The position numbers and the translations under genes were made by a program. 64,000 bases of DNA from Haloprofundus salilacus (GTDB lineage Archaea > Halobacteriota > Halobacteria > Halobacteriales > Haloferacaceae). Below, in pieces: positions 50,814-60,649 of the stretch (the stretch's first letter is position 1; every line of letters starts with the position of its first letter). The DNA lies in assembly GCF_020150815.1 (NCBI RefSeq), contig NZ_CP083723.1, positions 744,001 to 808,000 of the forward strand, in the 5' to 3' direction. The notes below the pieces were generated by a model that searched no databases, was not told the DNA's origin, and was given only the letters and a program-made list of their open reading frames with translations.

Positions 50814-51565
50814 ACGCGGACGACCTGCTTCGCTCCGTCCTCGACGGCGACCCGGAGACCAAGTTCCGCGACGAACTCGGCGGTGTGCTTCGGGACGATG
50901 CGCCCCGCCTCGCGGCGGGCGTGCAGCATCGGTAATACCGTCAGGAGGTCGGCTCCCGTCTCGACGGTCGGTTGCATCGGAACGAAATCCACGTCGAGAC
51001 CCGCATCGCGGCCGTGGGCGGCGAGCGTCTCGATTTCGGGGTCGGCGAACGCCTCGATGAAGTCGATCGGCTCTGCGAACGCCGCGTAGTAACAGCGACC
51101 GTCGGCGGAGGGACCGAGCACGACGGGCGAAGCGCGGAGTTTCATCGCGGCCGAGTCGACGAGCGTCCGCGTGAGAAATGGCGCGTTCCCGCGAACGACG
51201 GCGACGGACTGCTCACCCTCGGTGTCGAGGAGGTGCGTGACTGTGTTGCCCGCGCGGGCGTCGAACGTCGAGCCGACCTGTTTCTCGACGCGCACGTCCG
51301 AGAGGTCGCCGAGGGCGTCGGCGGCGACAGCGCGAACCGCCGCCGCGGCGGGTTCGTCGGTGACGAACTCGTCGGGGAGATGCTCGTCGGGGCGGTAGTT
51401 GACGAGCAGTTCGCCGCCCGAGCGCACGGCCGCGAGGAACGCGTCTTTCAGCATCGCGGTGTAGAGGTCGGTGACCTCCGATTGGGTGAGCGGACTCGTC
51501 TCGGCGAGCTTCGGGAGCACGAGGCCCGGTCGCGGCGGGTCGGCGAAAACGGCGACGACGGTCAT
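50810..51565 (-). CDS. DUF2064 (TIGR04282-type) glycosyltransferase-like protein
   Basis: 251 residues starting MTVVAVFADPPRPGLVLPKL. It has features of the nucleotidyl/glycosyltransferase A fold: VAVVRGNAPFLTRTLVDSAA, VVLGPSADGRCYYAAF. The FADPPRPG start corresponds to the usual K-x-P-x-x-G sugar-nucleotide loop but altered. Function unknown; family members are linked to glycan or lipid modification. Confidence 0.78.
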   Translation of the reverse strand: MTVVAVFADPPRPGLVLPKLAETSPLTQSEVTDLYTAMLKDAFLAAVRSGGELLVNYRPDEHLPDEFVTDEPAAAAVRAVAADALGDLSDVRVEKQVGSTFDARAGNTVTHLLDTEGEQSVAVVRGNAPFLTRTLVDSAAMKLRASPVVLGPSADGRCYYAAFAEPIDFIEAFADPEIETLAAHGRDAGLDVDFVPMQPTVETGADLLTVLPMLHARREAGRIVPKHTAEFVAELGLRVAVEDGAKQVVRV

Positions 51566-51727
51566 ACAGGTCTCTCGTGGCGGCGAGTTCTTGAACCCGG
51601 TGGTGTCGCGACGGCGAGCGGCCGCGTTCGACGAGGAAAGCGAAAGGAGGAGGGTCCGTCGTGGTCCCGTGCGCCCGCCCGACCGACGAACTGGTATCGG
51701 CCGACTCGGATGCCGGTCGACGAACGG

Positions 51728-52138
51728 TTACCGCTGCTGTGGCAGTTCGTACACGTCGACTTCGCCGGTGCTGAACACGACGACTTCGTACTCTCCGTAC
51801 GTGAAGCCGACGTACCGCATCGGGGTCGCCTCCGGTGTGGAGTTGCTCGACAGCACCGCCTCCGCGAAGCCGAGGTCGATGACGTTGCCGATCGGCGGTT
51901 GCAGTTGGAGGGGTTGAGTGTCCATCGCCGCCGCGAGCGCCTTCGCGACGGCAAGTGTCAACGAGTCCGGGTCGTCGGGGTCGTACGTCGCACTCGCGAC
52001 TTCGGTACGACGTGCTGAGACGAACTCGTCCACCGACGCGCTCGCATCTGAGGAACTCGAATCGGCGGAATGCTCGGTAGTCGACCCTCGACTCGAATCA
52101 TCCGCTGGATCTCCCTTGGAGTTGCCCGGTCCATCCAT
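51728..52138 (-). CDS. HalOD1-like domain protein
   Basis: 136 residues. Ser/Asp-rich N-terminal ~40 residues, then LTLAVAKALAAAMDTQPLQL, MRYVGFTYGEYEVVVFSTGE, the HalOD1 pattern. Second such protein in 2.5 kb. Role unknown. Confidence 0.72.
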   Translation of the reverse strand: MDGPGNSKGDPADDSSRGSTTEHSADSSSSDASASVDEFVSARRTEVASATYDPDDPDSLTLAVAKALAAAMDTQPLQLQPPIGNVIDLGFAEAVLSSNSTPEATPMRYVGFTYGEYEVVVFSTGEVDVYELPQQR

Positions 52139-52330
52139 GTCCGTCAGTTCTGGCGGGATACCGATTTAAATGCCTTATGGATTATTTCCCAGAATGTTTG
52201 CTACAATTTTACTAGTGAATGTTGTTCTCTAAAACGACACACTTCGTTCGTTGATACTGATATCAGAGTATCAAAATAGATGAGTGACCGGGGAGAAATA
52301 CTCTTTGCCGTCAACGTCGATGCGTGAGGT

Positions 52331-52528
52331 ATGGACGCCGTCAAACATCTCACGCGACTCGTCGTCGCCGTTGGCGGACTCGCGGCCCTCGGTGCGCTGC
52401 TCACATTTTTCGCTGTCGGGCTGTCGGCGGCGACAGTCGTCACTTCGGCGCTGCTCGCCCTCCTCGTCGCGGCGACGGTGCGGTTTGCGATACAGCGGAC
52501 GGCGAGGACGGAGACGCCCTACTGGTGA
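52331..52528 (+). CDS. Small two-helix membrane protein
   Basis: 65 residues: two hydrophobic helices (LVVAVGGLAALGALLTFFAV, TVVTSALLALLVAATVRFAI) and a basic end RTARTETPYW. Unknown; probably a real haloarchaeal small membrane protein. Confidence 0.65.
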   Translation: MDAVKHLTRLVVAVGGLAALGALLTFFAVGLSAATVVTSALLALLVAATVRFAIQRTARTETPYW

Positions 52529-52559
52529 CCGGCGGCGGAGACGGCTGCACAGCCGTAGA

Positions 52560-53195
52560 TTACCGCCCGCGGCGACCCTTCGTCTGTCGGTAATCGCGGC
52601 CGAAGACGTTCTCGACGACGTGTTCGACGAACGCCTCGGTCTGTTCGTCGGTCTGTCTGTCGAGTTCGACCATCGGCACGAGTTCGAAGCCGCGGCCGCG
52701 AATCGTCGTCGCGTGTTCGGCGTCCACGTCGAAACTGTCGACGCGCCGGGTGGTGTAGTCGAACGCCAGTGCTTCGAGCGCCCGCTGACCGACGGGGACG
52801 ATGATTTCGGGGTTTATCATCCGAATCTCGGCGTTGAGATACGGCTCGCAGGTGTCGATTTCCTCGTCGTTCGGCCCGCGATCGGGGTGGCGACAGCGCG
52901 TGAGATTCGTCAGAAAGACGTTCTGGAGGTCCGGTTCGGTCGTTTCGGGCGACGACCGCGAGAAGCCGAGTTCGCCGAGAACGTACTGGAGTCGCTCGCC
53001 CGCGGCGTCGCCGACGAACGGAACCCCCGCCTCGTCGGCCCCGGCGCTCGGCATCTCCCCGACGAAGACGAACTCCGCGCCCACGTCGCCGTAGCCGTGG
53101 ACGAGATGCTCGCGCGTCTCGCAGAGCGCTGGACAGTTCGTGCAGTGTTCGTCCATGCTGAAGGGGTTCTCCAGCGTATGCTGGTGGGCGTCCAC
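52560..53195 (-). CDS. udg: Uracil-DNA glycosylase (family 4/5-type, Fe-S)
   Basis: 211 residues. N-terminal Cys set CTNCPALCETR, motif A GEMPSAGADEAGVPFVGDAA, a third Cys region (RCRHPDRG; CEPYLNAEI) completing the [4Fe-4S] ligands. Motif A resembles the E-P-G-x-x-E-D-x-x-G-x-P-F-V-G of family 4, with Ser-Ala in place of Pro-Gly. Removes uracil from DNA. Confidence 0.9.
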   Translation of the reverse strand: MDAHQHTLENPFSMDEHCTNCPALCETREHLVHGYGDVGAEFVFVGEMPSAGADEAGVPFVGDAAGERLQYVLGELGFSRSSPETTEPDLQNVFLTNLTRCRHPDRGPNDEEIDTCEPYLNAEIRMINPEIIVPVGQRALEALAFDYTTRRVDSFDVDAEHATTIRGRGFELVPMVELDRQTDEQTEAFVEHVVENVFGRDYRQTKGRRGR

Positions 53196-53264
53196 GGCGG
53201 GGGGTTGGGGAAGGGAAGATAAAACGGTGCGGGAGGGAGCGGTGTCGGTTCCGAACTAAGTCGC

Positions 53265-53561
53265 TCACCGCCGCAATCCGCCCTGCTCCTTGATGTTCAT
53301 GATGTGGCGAACGTTCAGGTAGATTTCCTCGGGCGAGGTGTCGCCGTCGGGGTCGTAGAGGTCGCTCACGCGGTAGAGAATCGCCGAGAGTTGCTTGCTC
53401 TCGGAACTGTCCCCGTAGACGTCCTCGGCGACCTCGCGGAGCACTCGAACCCGCTCGTCGTCCGGCCGAAAATCGGCGTCGGAGTCGGGGGCCATCTGCC
53501 AGTCCGGTTCGTCCTCACTCTCTTCGCCCGTGCCATCGGGTTCGACGGATTCTTCGCTCAT
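53265..53561 (-). CDS. Conserved haloarchaeal protein of unknown function
   Basis: 98 residues, acidic N-terminus (~40) then a helical domain VRVLREVAEDVYGDSSESKQ, LSAILYRVSDLYDPDGDTSP. The ATGA overlap with mrp suggests co-function with Fe-S assembly or just coupling. No family named. Confidence 0.7.
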   Translation of the reverse strand: MSEESVEPDGTGEESEDEPDWQMAPDSDADFRPDDERVRVLREVAEDVYGDSSESKQLSAILYRVSDLYDPDGDTSPEEIYLNVRHIMNIKEQGGLRR

Positions 53562-54601
53562 CTCTGCGAGCGGAGCTTCATCCGATTGACGACGCCGACG
53601 TTGTTGGCGACGTTCTCGGTCAGCACGCGGAACGCGTCGGCCGTCTCGCCCTCGTCCTCCAGCACGATGGGTTCACCGCCGTCGCCGCCGGTCCGAACGT
53701 CGGGATCGAGCGGAATCCCGCCGAGGTACGGGAGATCGGTCTCCTCGGCGAGCGCCTTTCCGCCGCCGGAGCCGAAGATGTCGTGGCTACTGCCGCAGTC
53801 GGGGCAGACGAAACTCGACATGTTCTCGACGACGCCGAGGACGTTCGTGTCGTGGGTGCCGAACATCCGCAGTCCCTTGCGGGCGTCGTCGAGCGCCACG
53901 TCCTGCGGCGTCGTTACGATGACCGCGCCCGTCAGCGGCAGCGTCTGCAGAATCGTCAGTTGGGTGTCGCCGGTTCCTGGAGGTAAGTCGAGCACGAGAT
54001 AGTCGAGTTCGCCCCACTCTACGTCCTCGACCAGTTGGGTCAGAATCTTGTGGACCATCGGGCCGCGCCAGATGACGGGGTCGTCCTCGCCGACGAGAAA
54101 CGCCATCGACATCAGCTTCATCCCGTACTTCACGGGCGGGATGATGGTCTCCTCCGCCGTCGCCTGCGGGTGGTCGTCGGCGGCGACCATCCGCGGGACG
54201 TTCGGCCCGTACACGTCGGCGTCGAACAGGCCAACGCGCGCGCCAAGTTGCGACAGCCCGGCCGCGAGGTTGACGGCGACGGTCGATTTGCCGACACCGC
54301 CCTTGCCGGAGGCGACGGCGATGACGTTCTTCACGCCGGGGAGCACCTGCTCGCTCTGCGAGAGCGACGACGGCATCTTCGCCGAGAGGTCGACGTCGAC
54401 GCCCGCGTCCAAGAGCACCTCGCGGACGCGACTCGCAATCTGCGTTTCGTGCGGCGCGTAGGGCGCACCGAGCGCGAGTGACACGCGGGCGACGCCGTCG
54501 TCGACCTCGACGGCGTTGACCAGACCGAGCGAGACGATGTCCTCGCCGAGGTCCGGGTCCTCGACCTCGCGCAGGAGGTCTCGTACGTCAGCTTCGTTCA
54601 T
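53558..54601 (-). CDS. Mrp/ApbC-type P-loop Fe-S carrier ATPase
   Basis: 347 residues. MIP18-like (DUF59) N-terminal domain (~1-80), deviant Walker A GKGGVGKST (~100-108), DADVYGPNVPRM, DLPPGTGDTQL, and the C-terminal cluster-binding VCPDCGSS (C-x2-C). Binds and transfers Fe-S clusters to apo-proteins. Confidence 0.95.
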   Translation of the reverse strand: MNEADVRDLLREVEDPDLGEDIVSLGLVNAVEVDDGVARVSLALGAPYAPHETQIASRVREVLLDAGVDVDLSAKMPSSLSQSEQVLPGVKNVIAVASGKGGVGKSTVAVNLAAGLSQLGARVGLFDADVYGPNVPRMVAADDHPQATAEETIIPPVKYGMKLMSMAFLVGEDDPVIWRGPMVHKILTQLVEDVEWGELDYLVLDLPPGTGDTQLTILQTLPLTGAVIVTTPQDVALDDARKGLRMFGTHDTNVLGVVENMSSFVCPDCGSSHDIFGSGGGKALAEETDLPYLGGIPLDPDVRTGGDGGEPIVLEDEGETADAFRVLTENVANNVGVVNRMKLRSQR

Positions 54602-54715
54602 GCCCTCATGGTGGGTCCGTGGCTCGAATAAGGGTTATGTAAGCGGTGAGGCGAAGGTGGCCCCAAACCCTCGCCATCGCATACAACTATTACCCGCTCC
54701 GCGTGAGCGTACACC

Positions 54716-55852
54716 ATGCGATTCGCACTCACGGTCGCGCAGCGAGCAGTTAGAGACGACGCGCGGGAGTTCGCGGAGTCGACCATCGTTCCACGCGCGG
54801 ACGAACTTGACCGGGACGAAGCGTCCCCCGAAACGATTCTTGGGGACCTCGCCGACCGCGGGTACACCGGACTGACGGTCCCCGAAGAGTACGGCGGCCG
54901 CGGCGAGGGGATGGTCGAACTCGCGCTCGTCACCGAGGAACTGTCGGCGGGACTCATGGCCGTCGCGAGCGCGGTCGCGCTCCACCTCGGCGTCGCCGAA
55001 ATCGTCGAACGGTTCGGAACCGACGCGCAGAAGGAGCGCTTCCTGCCGGCGATGGCCGGCTACGACCGCGTCGGCGCGCTCGGCCTCAGCGAGGAGAACG
55101 CCGGCAGCGACAAGCGAGGGATCGAGACGACTGCGACGCGGGAGGGCGACGAATGGGTGCTGAACGGTCACAAGCGCTGGGTGACGAACTTCCACGACGC
55201 CGACGAGGTGCTCACCTACGCGAAGACGGGACCCGAGGAGGACGCCCCGCGGAACGTCACCGCCTTCCTCGTCCCCGCCGACGAGTTCGAGGTCGACACC
55301 GACTGGGAGACGCTGGGCGCGCGGAGCGTGAAGTCGCCGAAGGTGACTCTCTCGGGCGTCCGCGTCCCGGACGAGCGACGAATCGGCGAGGTGGACGAGG
55401 CGCTCGTCCAGCGCGGGAGCGCGAAGACCGGGGTCAACGTCCCCGCGCGCGCCGTGGGCCTCGCCCGCGCCGCGCTCGAAGACACCGTCGCGTACACGAG
55501 TCAGCGCGAGCAGTACGGCGGACGAATCAACAACTATCAGGGTGTCCGGTGGCGGGTCGGCGAGATGGCCCGGTGCGTCGACACCGCGCGACTGCTCACG
55601 CTCCGCGCGGCCGACAACGCCGACCGCGGCCGCGACGCGAGCCGCGAGTTCGGGATGGCGAAGGTGTACGCTACGGAGGCCGCCGTCGACGTGACGAACG
55701 ACGCGCTCCAACTCCACGGCGGTATCGGTTACACGACCGAGCAGCGGGTCGAGCGCTACCTGCGCGACGCCCGCCTCCTGACTATCGCCGGCGGACCGAA
55801 CGAGGGCCACCGCGACACCGTCGCCGACGCGGTTTACGAGCGCGGCGCGTGA
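54716..55852 (+). CDS. Acyl-CoA dehydrogenase
   Basis: 378 residues with the three-domain ACAD fold: LGLSEENAGSDKRGIETTAT, FAD-binding YGGRINNYQGVRWRVGEMAR, and LHGGIGYTTEQRVERYLRDA. Oxidises acyl-CoA to enoyl-CoA in fatty-acid or amino-acid breakdown; electrons go to ETF. Substrate chain length not predictable. Confidence 0.93.
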   Translation: MRFALTVAQRAVRDDAREFAESTIVPRADELDRDEASPETILGDLADRGYTGLTVPEEYGGRGEGMVELALVTEELSAGLMAVASAVALHLGVAEIVERFGTDAQKERFLPAMAGYDRVGALGLSEENAGSDKRGIETTATREGDEWVLNGHKRWVTNFHDADEVLTYAKTGPEEDAPRNVTAFLVPADEFEVDTDWETLGARSVKSPKVTLSGVRVPDERRIGEVDEALVQRGSAKTGVNVPARAVGLARAALEDTVAYTSQREQYGGRINNYQGVRWRVGEMARCVDTARLLTLRAADNADRGRDASREFGMAKVYATEAAVDVTNDALQLHGGIGYTTEQRVERYLRDARLLTIAGGPNEGHRDTVADAVYERGA

Positions 55853-55999
55853 CGCGGAGACCGTCCGAGAAGCGTCGGATCGTCGCCCGTCGACGGCGAC
55901 CGTCGAGCGCGCTCGGCGGACCGCTTGCAACCGAATCTGTTTACATCTTCCCCGATTGTTCCCGCTCATTTAAGCATGTACACACGAAGATCACGACAT

Positions 56000-56959
56000 A
56001 TGCTCACGGACGACTTCGGCAGGGACGTCACCGGCGTCCGCATCTCGCTCACGGACCGGTGTAACTTCGACTGCGTCTACTGCCACAACGAGGGATTGGG
56101 CGACACGCGGGGACCGATGGACCCGCAGGACGACGAGATGAGCGCCGACGACGTGGTGCGCTTCCTCGAAGTCGTCGAGGAGTTCGGCGTCGGGAAGGTG
56201 AAGTTCACCGGCGGCGAACCGATGCTCCGCGAGGACCTCGAGGAGATAATCGAGCGAACGCCCGACTCGATCGAGACGTCGCTGACGACCAACGGGACGT
56301 TCCTCCCCGGCCGCGCGGAAGACCTGAAGGCGGCGGGGCTCGAACGGGTGAACGTCTCCCAAGACGCGCTGGACCCGGAGGCGTTCGCCGAAATCACGAA
56401 ATCCGGCGCGTACGACCGCGTGATGGAGGGGGTTCGGGCCGCCCTCGACGCCGGACTCGACCCGGTGAAGCTGAACATGGTCGTCTTCGAACACACCGCG
56501 GGCTACGTCGAGGGGATGGTCGACCACGTCGCCGAGAACGACGGCCTCCAACTGCAACTCATCGAGTACATGCCCGAACTGACGGGTAAACCCGAGTGGA
56601 GCATCGACATCCAGCGCGTCCACGACTGGCTCGCGGACATCGCCGACCGAGTCGAACACCGCGAGATGCACGATAGAAAGCGCTACTGGGTGAACGGGGG
56701 GATGGTCGAAATCGTCGACCCCGTCGGCAACGAGACCTTCTGCGCGAACTGCCACCGCGTGCGCGTCACCCACGAGGGGTACCTGAAGGGCTGTCTCAAC
56801 CGCAACGACGACCTGCGGCCGATGGGCGACATGACGAAGCCCGAGATTCGCGAGGCGTTCCGCGAGGTCGTCGAAAATCGGGTTCCGTACTACGGCGAGT
56901 ACCTCGTCCGCGACGAGAGCGACGAGTGGGTACTCAACGAGAAGTACCTACCCGCGTAG
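56000..56959 (+). CDS. moaA: GTP 3',8-cyclase (molybdenum cofactor biosynthesis)
   Basis: 319 residues from ATG 56000 (TTG 55925 gives a poor extension). Radical SAM site [11 protein letters not shown] (~18-28), KFTGGEP (SAM-binding GGEP), and the second cluster [18 protein letters not shown] (~244-261). Converts GTP to the first pterin intermediate of Moco. Stand-alone here. Confidence 0.93.
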   Translation: MLTDDFGRDVTGVRISLTDRCNFDCVYCHNEGLGDTRGPMDPQDDEMSADDVVRFLEVVEEFGVGKVKFTGGEPMLREDLEEIIERTPDSIETSLTTNGTFLPGRAEDLKAAGLERVNVSQDALDPEAFAEITKSGAYDRVMEGVRAALDAGLDPVKLNMVVFEHTAGYVEGMVDHVAENDGLQLQLIEYMPELTGKPEWSIDIQRVHDWLADIADRVEHREMHDRKRYWVNGGMVEIVDPVGNETFCANCHRVRVTHEGYLKGCLNRNDDLRPMGDMTKPEIREAFREVVENRVPYYGEYLVRDESDEWVLNEKYLPA

Positions 56960-57014
56960 GGGTGGGTTCTCACCGCTTCGCCGCGTTTCATCACCGACTC
57001 GTCGCGTCTTCGTC

Positions 57015-57188
57015 ATGGTCGTCCGACCGCCGCGTCTCACCGGCGGTCCGTACACCGACGAGTACGAAAGTGACTACCTGAAACTCGGTCCGCGTAGTTC
57101 AGTGTCGCGCGCCGACGTGGCGGCGTTCATGCTCGACTATGTGGAGACAGACCAGTGGTTCGGCGAGATGCCGATGGTGAGTCACTGA
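57015..57188 (+). pseudogene. C-terminal remnant of an NAD(P)H-binding SDR protein
   Basis: 57 codons: MVVRPPRLTGGPYTDEYESD, SSVSRADVAAFMLDYVE. These are the last strands of an atypical SDR (VRPP, SRADVA motifs), but the Rossmann part is missing. Overlaps the convergent DsbA-family gene by 7 nt. Likely a truncated gene. Confidence 0.55.
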
Positions 57189-57862
57189 CTCTCGACGAGC
57201 GTCTGGAGCGATTCCTCGGGGAGCGCGCCCTGCGCGGTCCGGCCCTGGTAGACGAACGACGGAATCCCGGTGACGTTCTCGCGGTCGGACTCCGAGAGCG
57301 CCTCGTCGAGACGCTGTTCGTACCTCGACTCGGTGAGCACCGACCGAACCGACGCCGGGTCGATCCCGGCCGCCCCGGCGATGTCGACGAGCGTCTCCTC
57401 GTCGCCGATATCCTCGCCGTCGCGCCACAGCGCCGAAAAGAGCCAGCTGTGGACGGTGGCGAAGCGGTCCGGATGTTCGTCTTGCACGTACAGCGCGAGT
57501 TGCTGGGCTTTTCGCGAGTCGACGCTGCGATACGTCGTCGACGAGAGGTTCATCTCGACGCCGTAGCGACCCGCCAACTCCTCGACGGTCGACCACGGAG
57601 CGCCGAGCGACTCCTCGACGTCTATCTCCCGGCGTATCGCCCCGCGGGCGTCGCGTAGCGGTTCGCGGAGGTCGAACGGTCGCCACTCGACGGAGAGCGA
57701 CGAGAGGCCGCTACTCTCGCGGTCTGTCAGATAGTTAGAGAGAACCTCGGTGCCGAGATAGCTGAACGGGCAGACGTAGTCGGCGTAGACGACGAGCGAA
57801 TCGGTCGTCTGGAGGTTGGTTGGGGGACCTACACCGTTCTCGCTACCCTCGATATCTCGCAT
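57182..57862 (-). CDS. DsbA-family (FrnE-like) thioredoxin-fold protein
   Basis: 226 residues. Thioredoxin-fold start VYADYVCPFSYLG with the Cys position of the active site but Ser/Tyr in place of a second Cys, an inserted helical domain, and the cis-Pro loop VTGIPSFVYQGR. Belongs to the FrnE/HCCA-isomerase-like group. A protein-disulfide or GST-like role is inferred. Confidence 0.82.
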   Translation of the reverse strand: MRDIEGSENGVGPPTNLQTTDSLVVYADYVCPFSYLGTEVLSNYLTDRESSGLSSLSVEWRPFDLREPLRDARGAIRREIDVEESLGAPWSTVEELAGRYGVEMNLSSTTYRSVDSRKAQQLALYVQDEHPDRFATVHSWLFSALWRDGEDIGDEETLVDIAGAAGIDPASVRSVLTESRYEQRLDEALSESDRENVTGIPSFVYQGRTAQGALPEESLQTLVESQ

Positions 57863-58226
57863 ACTTTCACTTGTGGGACTACCTGCGTAAGTAGGCGCGC
57901 CCCAATCAGCGCCAAAATCCCGAGAGTACGCGCTGAGAAACCGTCCAGCGGTGAATCGGACACTACGCTTCCGATGAAACGAAGGGGAGATGACCGACTC
58001 GAAACCGGAGCGTCGAACCTCCGTCTGTAACCCTCTACGTCTCGTACTGGCCTGACAGGTTCGAAGAGTGCTATCTCCGCCGGCAGTCGAGAGAGTCCAG
58101 GGGACGAATCGGACGGGGACCCGCGCGACGTTCGAGCCTCGTCTTGGCGGAGCGAATAGGCGACAGATTAATGAGGTGACCCGGGGGTTACCAGGGATTG
58201 ATGGGCGAGGCCGACGCAGTACGAGT
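57863..58226. other. Intergenic region without identified features
   Basis: 364 bp between divergent genes. I see no convincing coding frame, tRNA or repeat; it presumably holds the two promoters. Confidence 0.6.
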
Positions 58227-58460
58227 GTGCCAAACCGCTGTCCGTACCTCGATTACCGCCGGGAGACAGGCGGACGCTCGTTCGAGGCGGCGCGTCCGTA
58301 CTGCACCGCCGCGGAGACGTTCGTCCAACCGATGCGCGCGGACATCTGCGTCGGACGGTACGGACTCGACCACGCCGCCGACTGCGAGATTTACCTCGCG
58401 CACGAGGGAGAGCGCGACGCAGACTACGCAGACGACAGCGACGGCGGAGACGGCGAATGA
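58227..58460 (+). CDS. Cys-rich conserved haloarchaeal protein
   Basis: 77 residues from GTG 58227: VPNRCPYLDYRRETGGRSFE, RPYCTAAETFVQPMRADICV, DHAADCEIYL. Four spaced Cys suggest a metal or Fe-S site. The ATGA overlap with the next gene implies coupling. Function unknown. Confidence 0.7.
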   Translation: MPNRCPYLDYRRETGGRSFEAARPYCTAAETFVQPMRADICVGRYGLDHAADCEIYLAHEGERDADYADDSDGGDGE

Positions 58461-59293
58461 GCTACGACGACTACCTCGACGGTAAACCGGCCGTCGTCAC
58501 CGCGGCGCTGACCGGGGGCGTTCAGGGCAAGGAAGCGCACCCGAATCTGCCGGAGACGCCGGCGGAGATCGCGGCAGCGGCCGCCACGTGCGAGGCGGCC
58601 GGGGCGAGCATCGTCCACCTCCACGCCCGCCGAGAGAGCGGCGAACGGGCGTTCTCGACCGAGCGGTTTCAGGAAGTGACCGACGCGGTCCGGGACGCGA
58701 CGGACGACATCGTGATACAGCACTCGACTGGTGGGACCGGTGCGCCGGACGAGTTGCGGGCAGAACCACTCCGAACGGACCCCGCCCCGGAGATGGCGTC
58801 GCTCGACATGGGACCGCTGAACCGCTACGACCGTCTCACGAGCGAGAACACGCGGGCGACGGTGCGGATGCTCCACAACGAGATGCGCGAGCGGGGAATC
58901 AAGCCCGAGTTGGAGGTGTTCAACGACGGGCACCTCAACGAGTCTTTGGCCATCGTCGACGAGCTCGACTCGCCGCCGTACTTCAACCTCATCTTCGGCC
59001 CGGGGACGCTGTCGGTGCCGCACCCGCGAAGCCTCCAAACGATGGTGTCGCACCTTCCCGAGGACGCGGAGTTCAACGTGCTCGGCTTCGGCCGCCACCA
59101 GCTGCCGCTGACGACGATGGGGATGCTGTTGGGCGGGCACGTCCGCGTGGGATTGGAGGACAACATCTACTACCGAAAGGGAGAGTTGGCCGAGAGCAAC
59201 GCGCAGTTCGTCGAGCGCGCGGTTCGCATCGCCGGGGAACTCGGACGGCCGATCGCGACGCCCGCGCAGGCGCGGGAAATTCTGGGTCTCTGA
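58457..59293 (+). CDS. BKACE-family (DUF849) beta-keto acid cleavage enzyme
   Basis: 278 residues. TIM-barrel with metal-binding VHLHAR (~53-58), HSTGGTG, and GLEDNIYYRKGELAESNAQF. BKACE enzymes cleave beta-keto acids with acetyl-CoA, as in lysine fermentation (Kce). The exact substrate here is not predictable. Confidence 0.85.
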   Translation: MSYDDYLDGKPAVVTAALTGGVQGKEAHPNLPETPAEIAAAAATCEAAGASIVHLHARRESGERAFSTERFQEVTDAVRDATDDIVIQHSTGGTGAPDELRAEPLRTDPAPEMASLDMGPLNRYDRLTSENTRATVRMLHNEMRERGIKPELEVFNDGHLNESLAIVDELDSPPYFNLIFGPGTLSVPHPRSLQTMVSHLPEDAEFNVLGFGRHQLPLTTMGMLLGGHVRVGLEDNIYYRKGELAESNAQFVERAVRIAGELGRPIATPAQAREILGL

Positions 59294-59503
59294 ACGGGCC
59301 GCGTCGATGCGGTTACGAGCTGCCTCCAGAGAGAAAGAGAGAGAGAAAGCGCCGACAGCGCGGAGACAGCGTCGCGTGTCATCGAAACTCACGTTCCCCC
59401 GCCTTTCGTGACGTTTAAGTATCGTCCACGGATTACTCAGAATGCAGTCACTGTAGGGGCACAGCGTCCCGAGTCCGGAAGGGCGACGATACGACAGACA
59501 AGG

Positions 59504-59586
59504 GTTGCGGTAGCCAAGTGGCCCAAGGCGCTGGGTTGCTAACTCAGTGGCGTCATGCCTCCGGGGTTCGAATCCCCGCCGCAACG
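59504..59586 (+). tRNA. tRNA-Ser(GCT)
   Basis: 83 nt, class II: acceptor GTTGCGG/CCGCAAC with discriminator G, anticodon loop TTGCTAA (GCT), variable arm tggcgtcatgcctc, T-loop TTCGAAT. Leads the ribosomal cluster. Confidence 0.95.
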
Positions 59587-59603
59587 CTCATCCACATTCC
59601 ACC

Positions 59604-60125
59604 ATGAGTGCAGAAGAACCACAGGACGGCTCGACCGAAGAGGAGGAGGAGAACCTCCGATATTTCGTCCGCATCGGGCAGACGGACCTCGACGGGACGA
59701 AGTCGGTCGAGCGGAGCCTGACAGATATGAACGGTATCGGCAAGCGCACCGCGCGCATCGTCGCCGAGACCGCGGGTGTCGACCGAACCGCGACGTTCGG
59801 TCGCCTCGACGAGGAGGACATCGACGCCGTCGTTTCGGCCGTCGAGAACCTCGCAGACGAGATTCCCCCGTGGCTCACCAACCGGCAGAACGATTTCTAC
59901 ACCGGTGAGACGACGCATCGAATCGGCAACGACCTGCAGCAGAAACGCCGCCACGACATCAACCGGATGCAGATGATCAACTCCTACAAGGGCATCCGGC
60001 ACCAGCGCGGCCAGAAGGTCCGCGGCCAGCGGACGAAGTCCACCGGCCGCACCGAGGGAACCATCGGCGTCAACGTCGAAGCCATCCGCGAGGAAGCGGA
60101 AGCAGAGGAGGGTGAAGACGAATGA
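59604..60125 (+). CDS. rps13: 30S ribosomal protein S13
   Basis: 173 residues from ATG 59604. Core MNGIGKRTARIVAETAGVDR, the helix RRHDINRMQMINSYKGIRHQ and basic GQKVRGQRTKSTGRTEGTIG, with acidic ends at both termini. Binds the small-subunit head. ATGA overlap with rps4. Confidence 0.97.
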   Translation: MSAEEPQDGSTEEEEENLRYFVRIGQTDLDGTKSVERSLTDMNGIGKRTARIVAETAGVDRTATFGRLDEEDIDAVVSAVENLADEIPPWLTNRQNDFYTGETTHRIGNDLQQKRRHDINRMQMINSYKGIRHQRGQKVRGQRTKSTGRTEGTIGVNVEAIREEAEAEEGEDE

Positions 60126-60649
60126 CGACCGGCAAGAACACCAAGTCCTACGAGACGCCGAACCACCCGTACCAGGGTGAACGCATCGCCCGCGAGGGCG
60201 ACCTGCTCGGCCGTTACGGGCTGAAGAACAAAGAAGAACTCTGGCGCGCGCAGTCGGAGCTTCGCTCGTTCCGCCGCGAGGCACGACGCCTCCTCGGCAA
60301 CGCGCAGGGCGACATCGACGAGGCCGGCGTCGAGGGCGCGGACTTCCTCAACCGCCTGCGTCGACTCGGCATCCTGAGCGAGAGCGACGACATCAGCGAG
60401 ATCCTCTCGCTGGACGTCACCGACCTGCTCGAACGCCGTCTCCAGACGGTCGCCTACCGCAAAGGTCTCGGCAACACGCCGAAGCAGGCGCGGCAGTTCA
60501 TCACCCACGGCCACGTCACCATCGAGGGCGCGCGCGTCACCGTCCCCTCGAAGAAGGTCGAGGTCGACGAAGAGCCCACCGTGAGCTTCGAGGAGAACTC
60601 GCCGCTCGCGGACGAACTACACCCTGAGCGCGCGGAGGCCCAAGAATGA
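60122..60649 (+). CDS. rps4: 30S ribosomal protein S4
   Basis: 175 residues. S4 RNA-binding domain [20 protein letters not shown] then [15 protein letters not shown]. Initiates small-subunit assembly on 16S rRNA. Overlaps both neighbours as ATGA. Confidence 0.97.
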   Translation: MTTGKNTKSYETPNHPYQGERIAREGDLLGRYGLKNKEELWRAQSELRSFRREARRLLGNAQGDIDEAGVEGADFLNRLRRLGILSESDDISEILSLDVTDLLERRLQTVAYRKGLGNTPKQARQFITHGHVTIEGARVTVPSKKVEVDEEPTVSFEENSPLADELHPERAEAQE

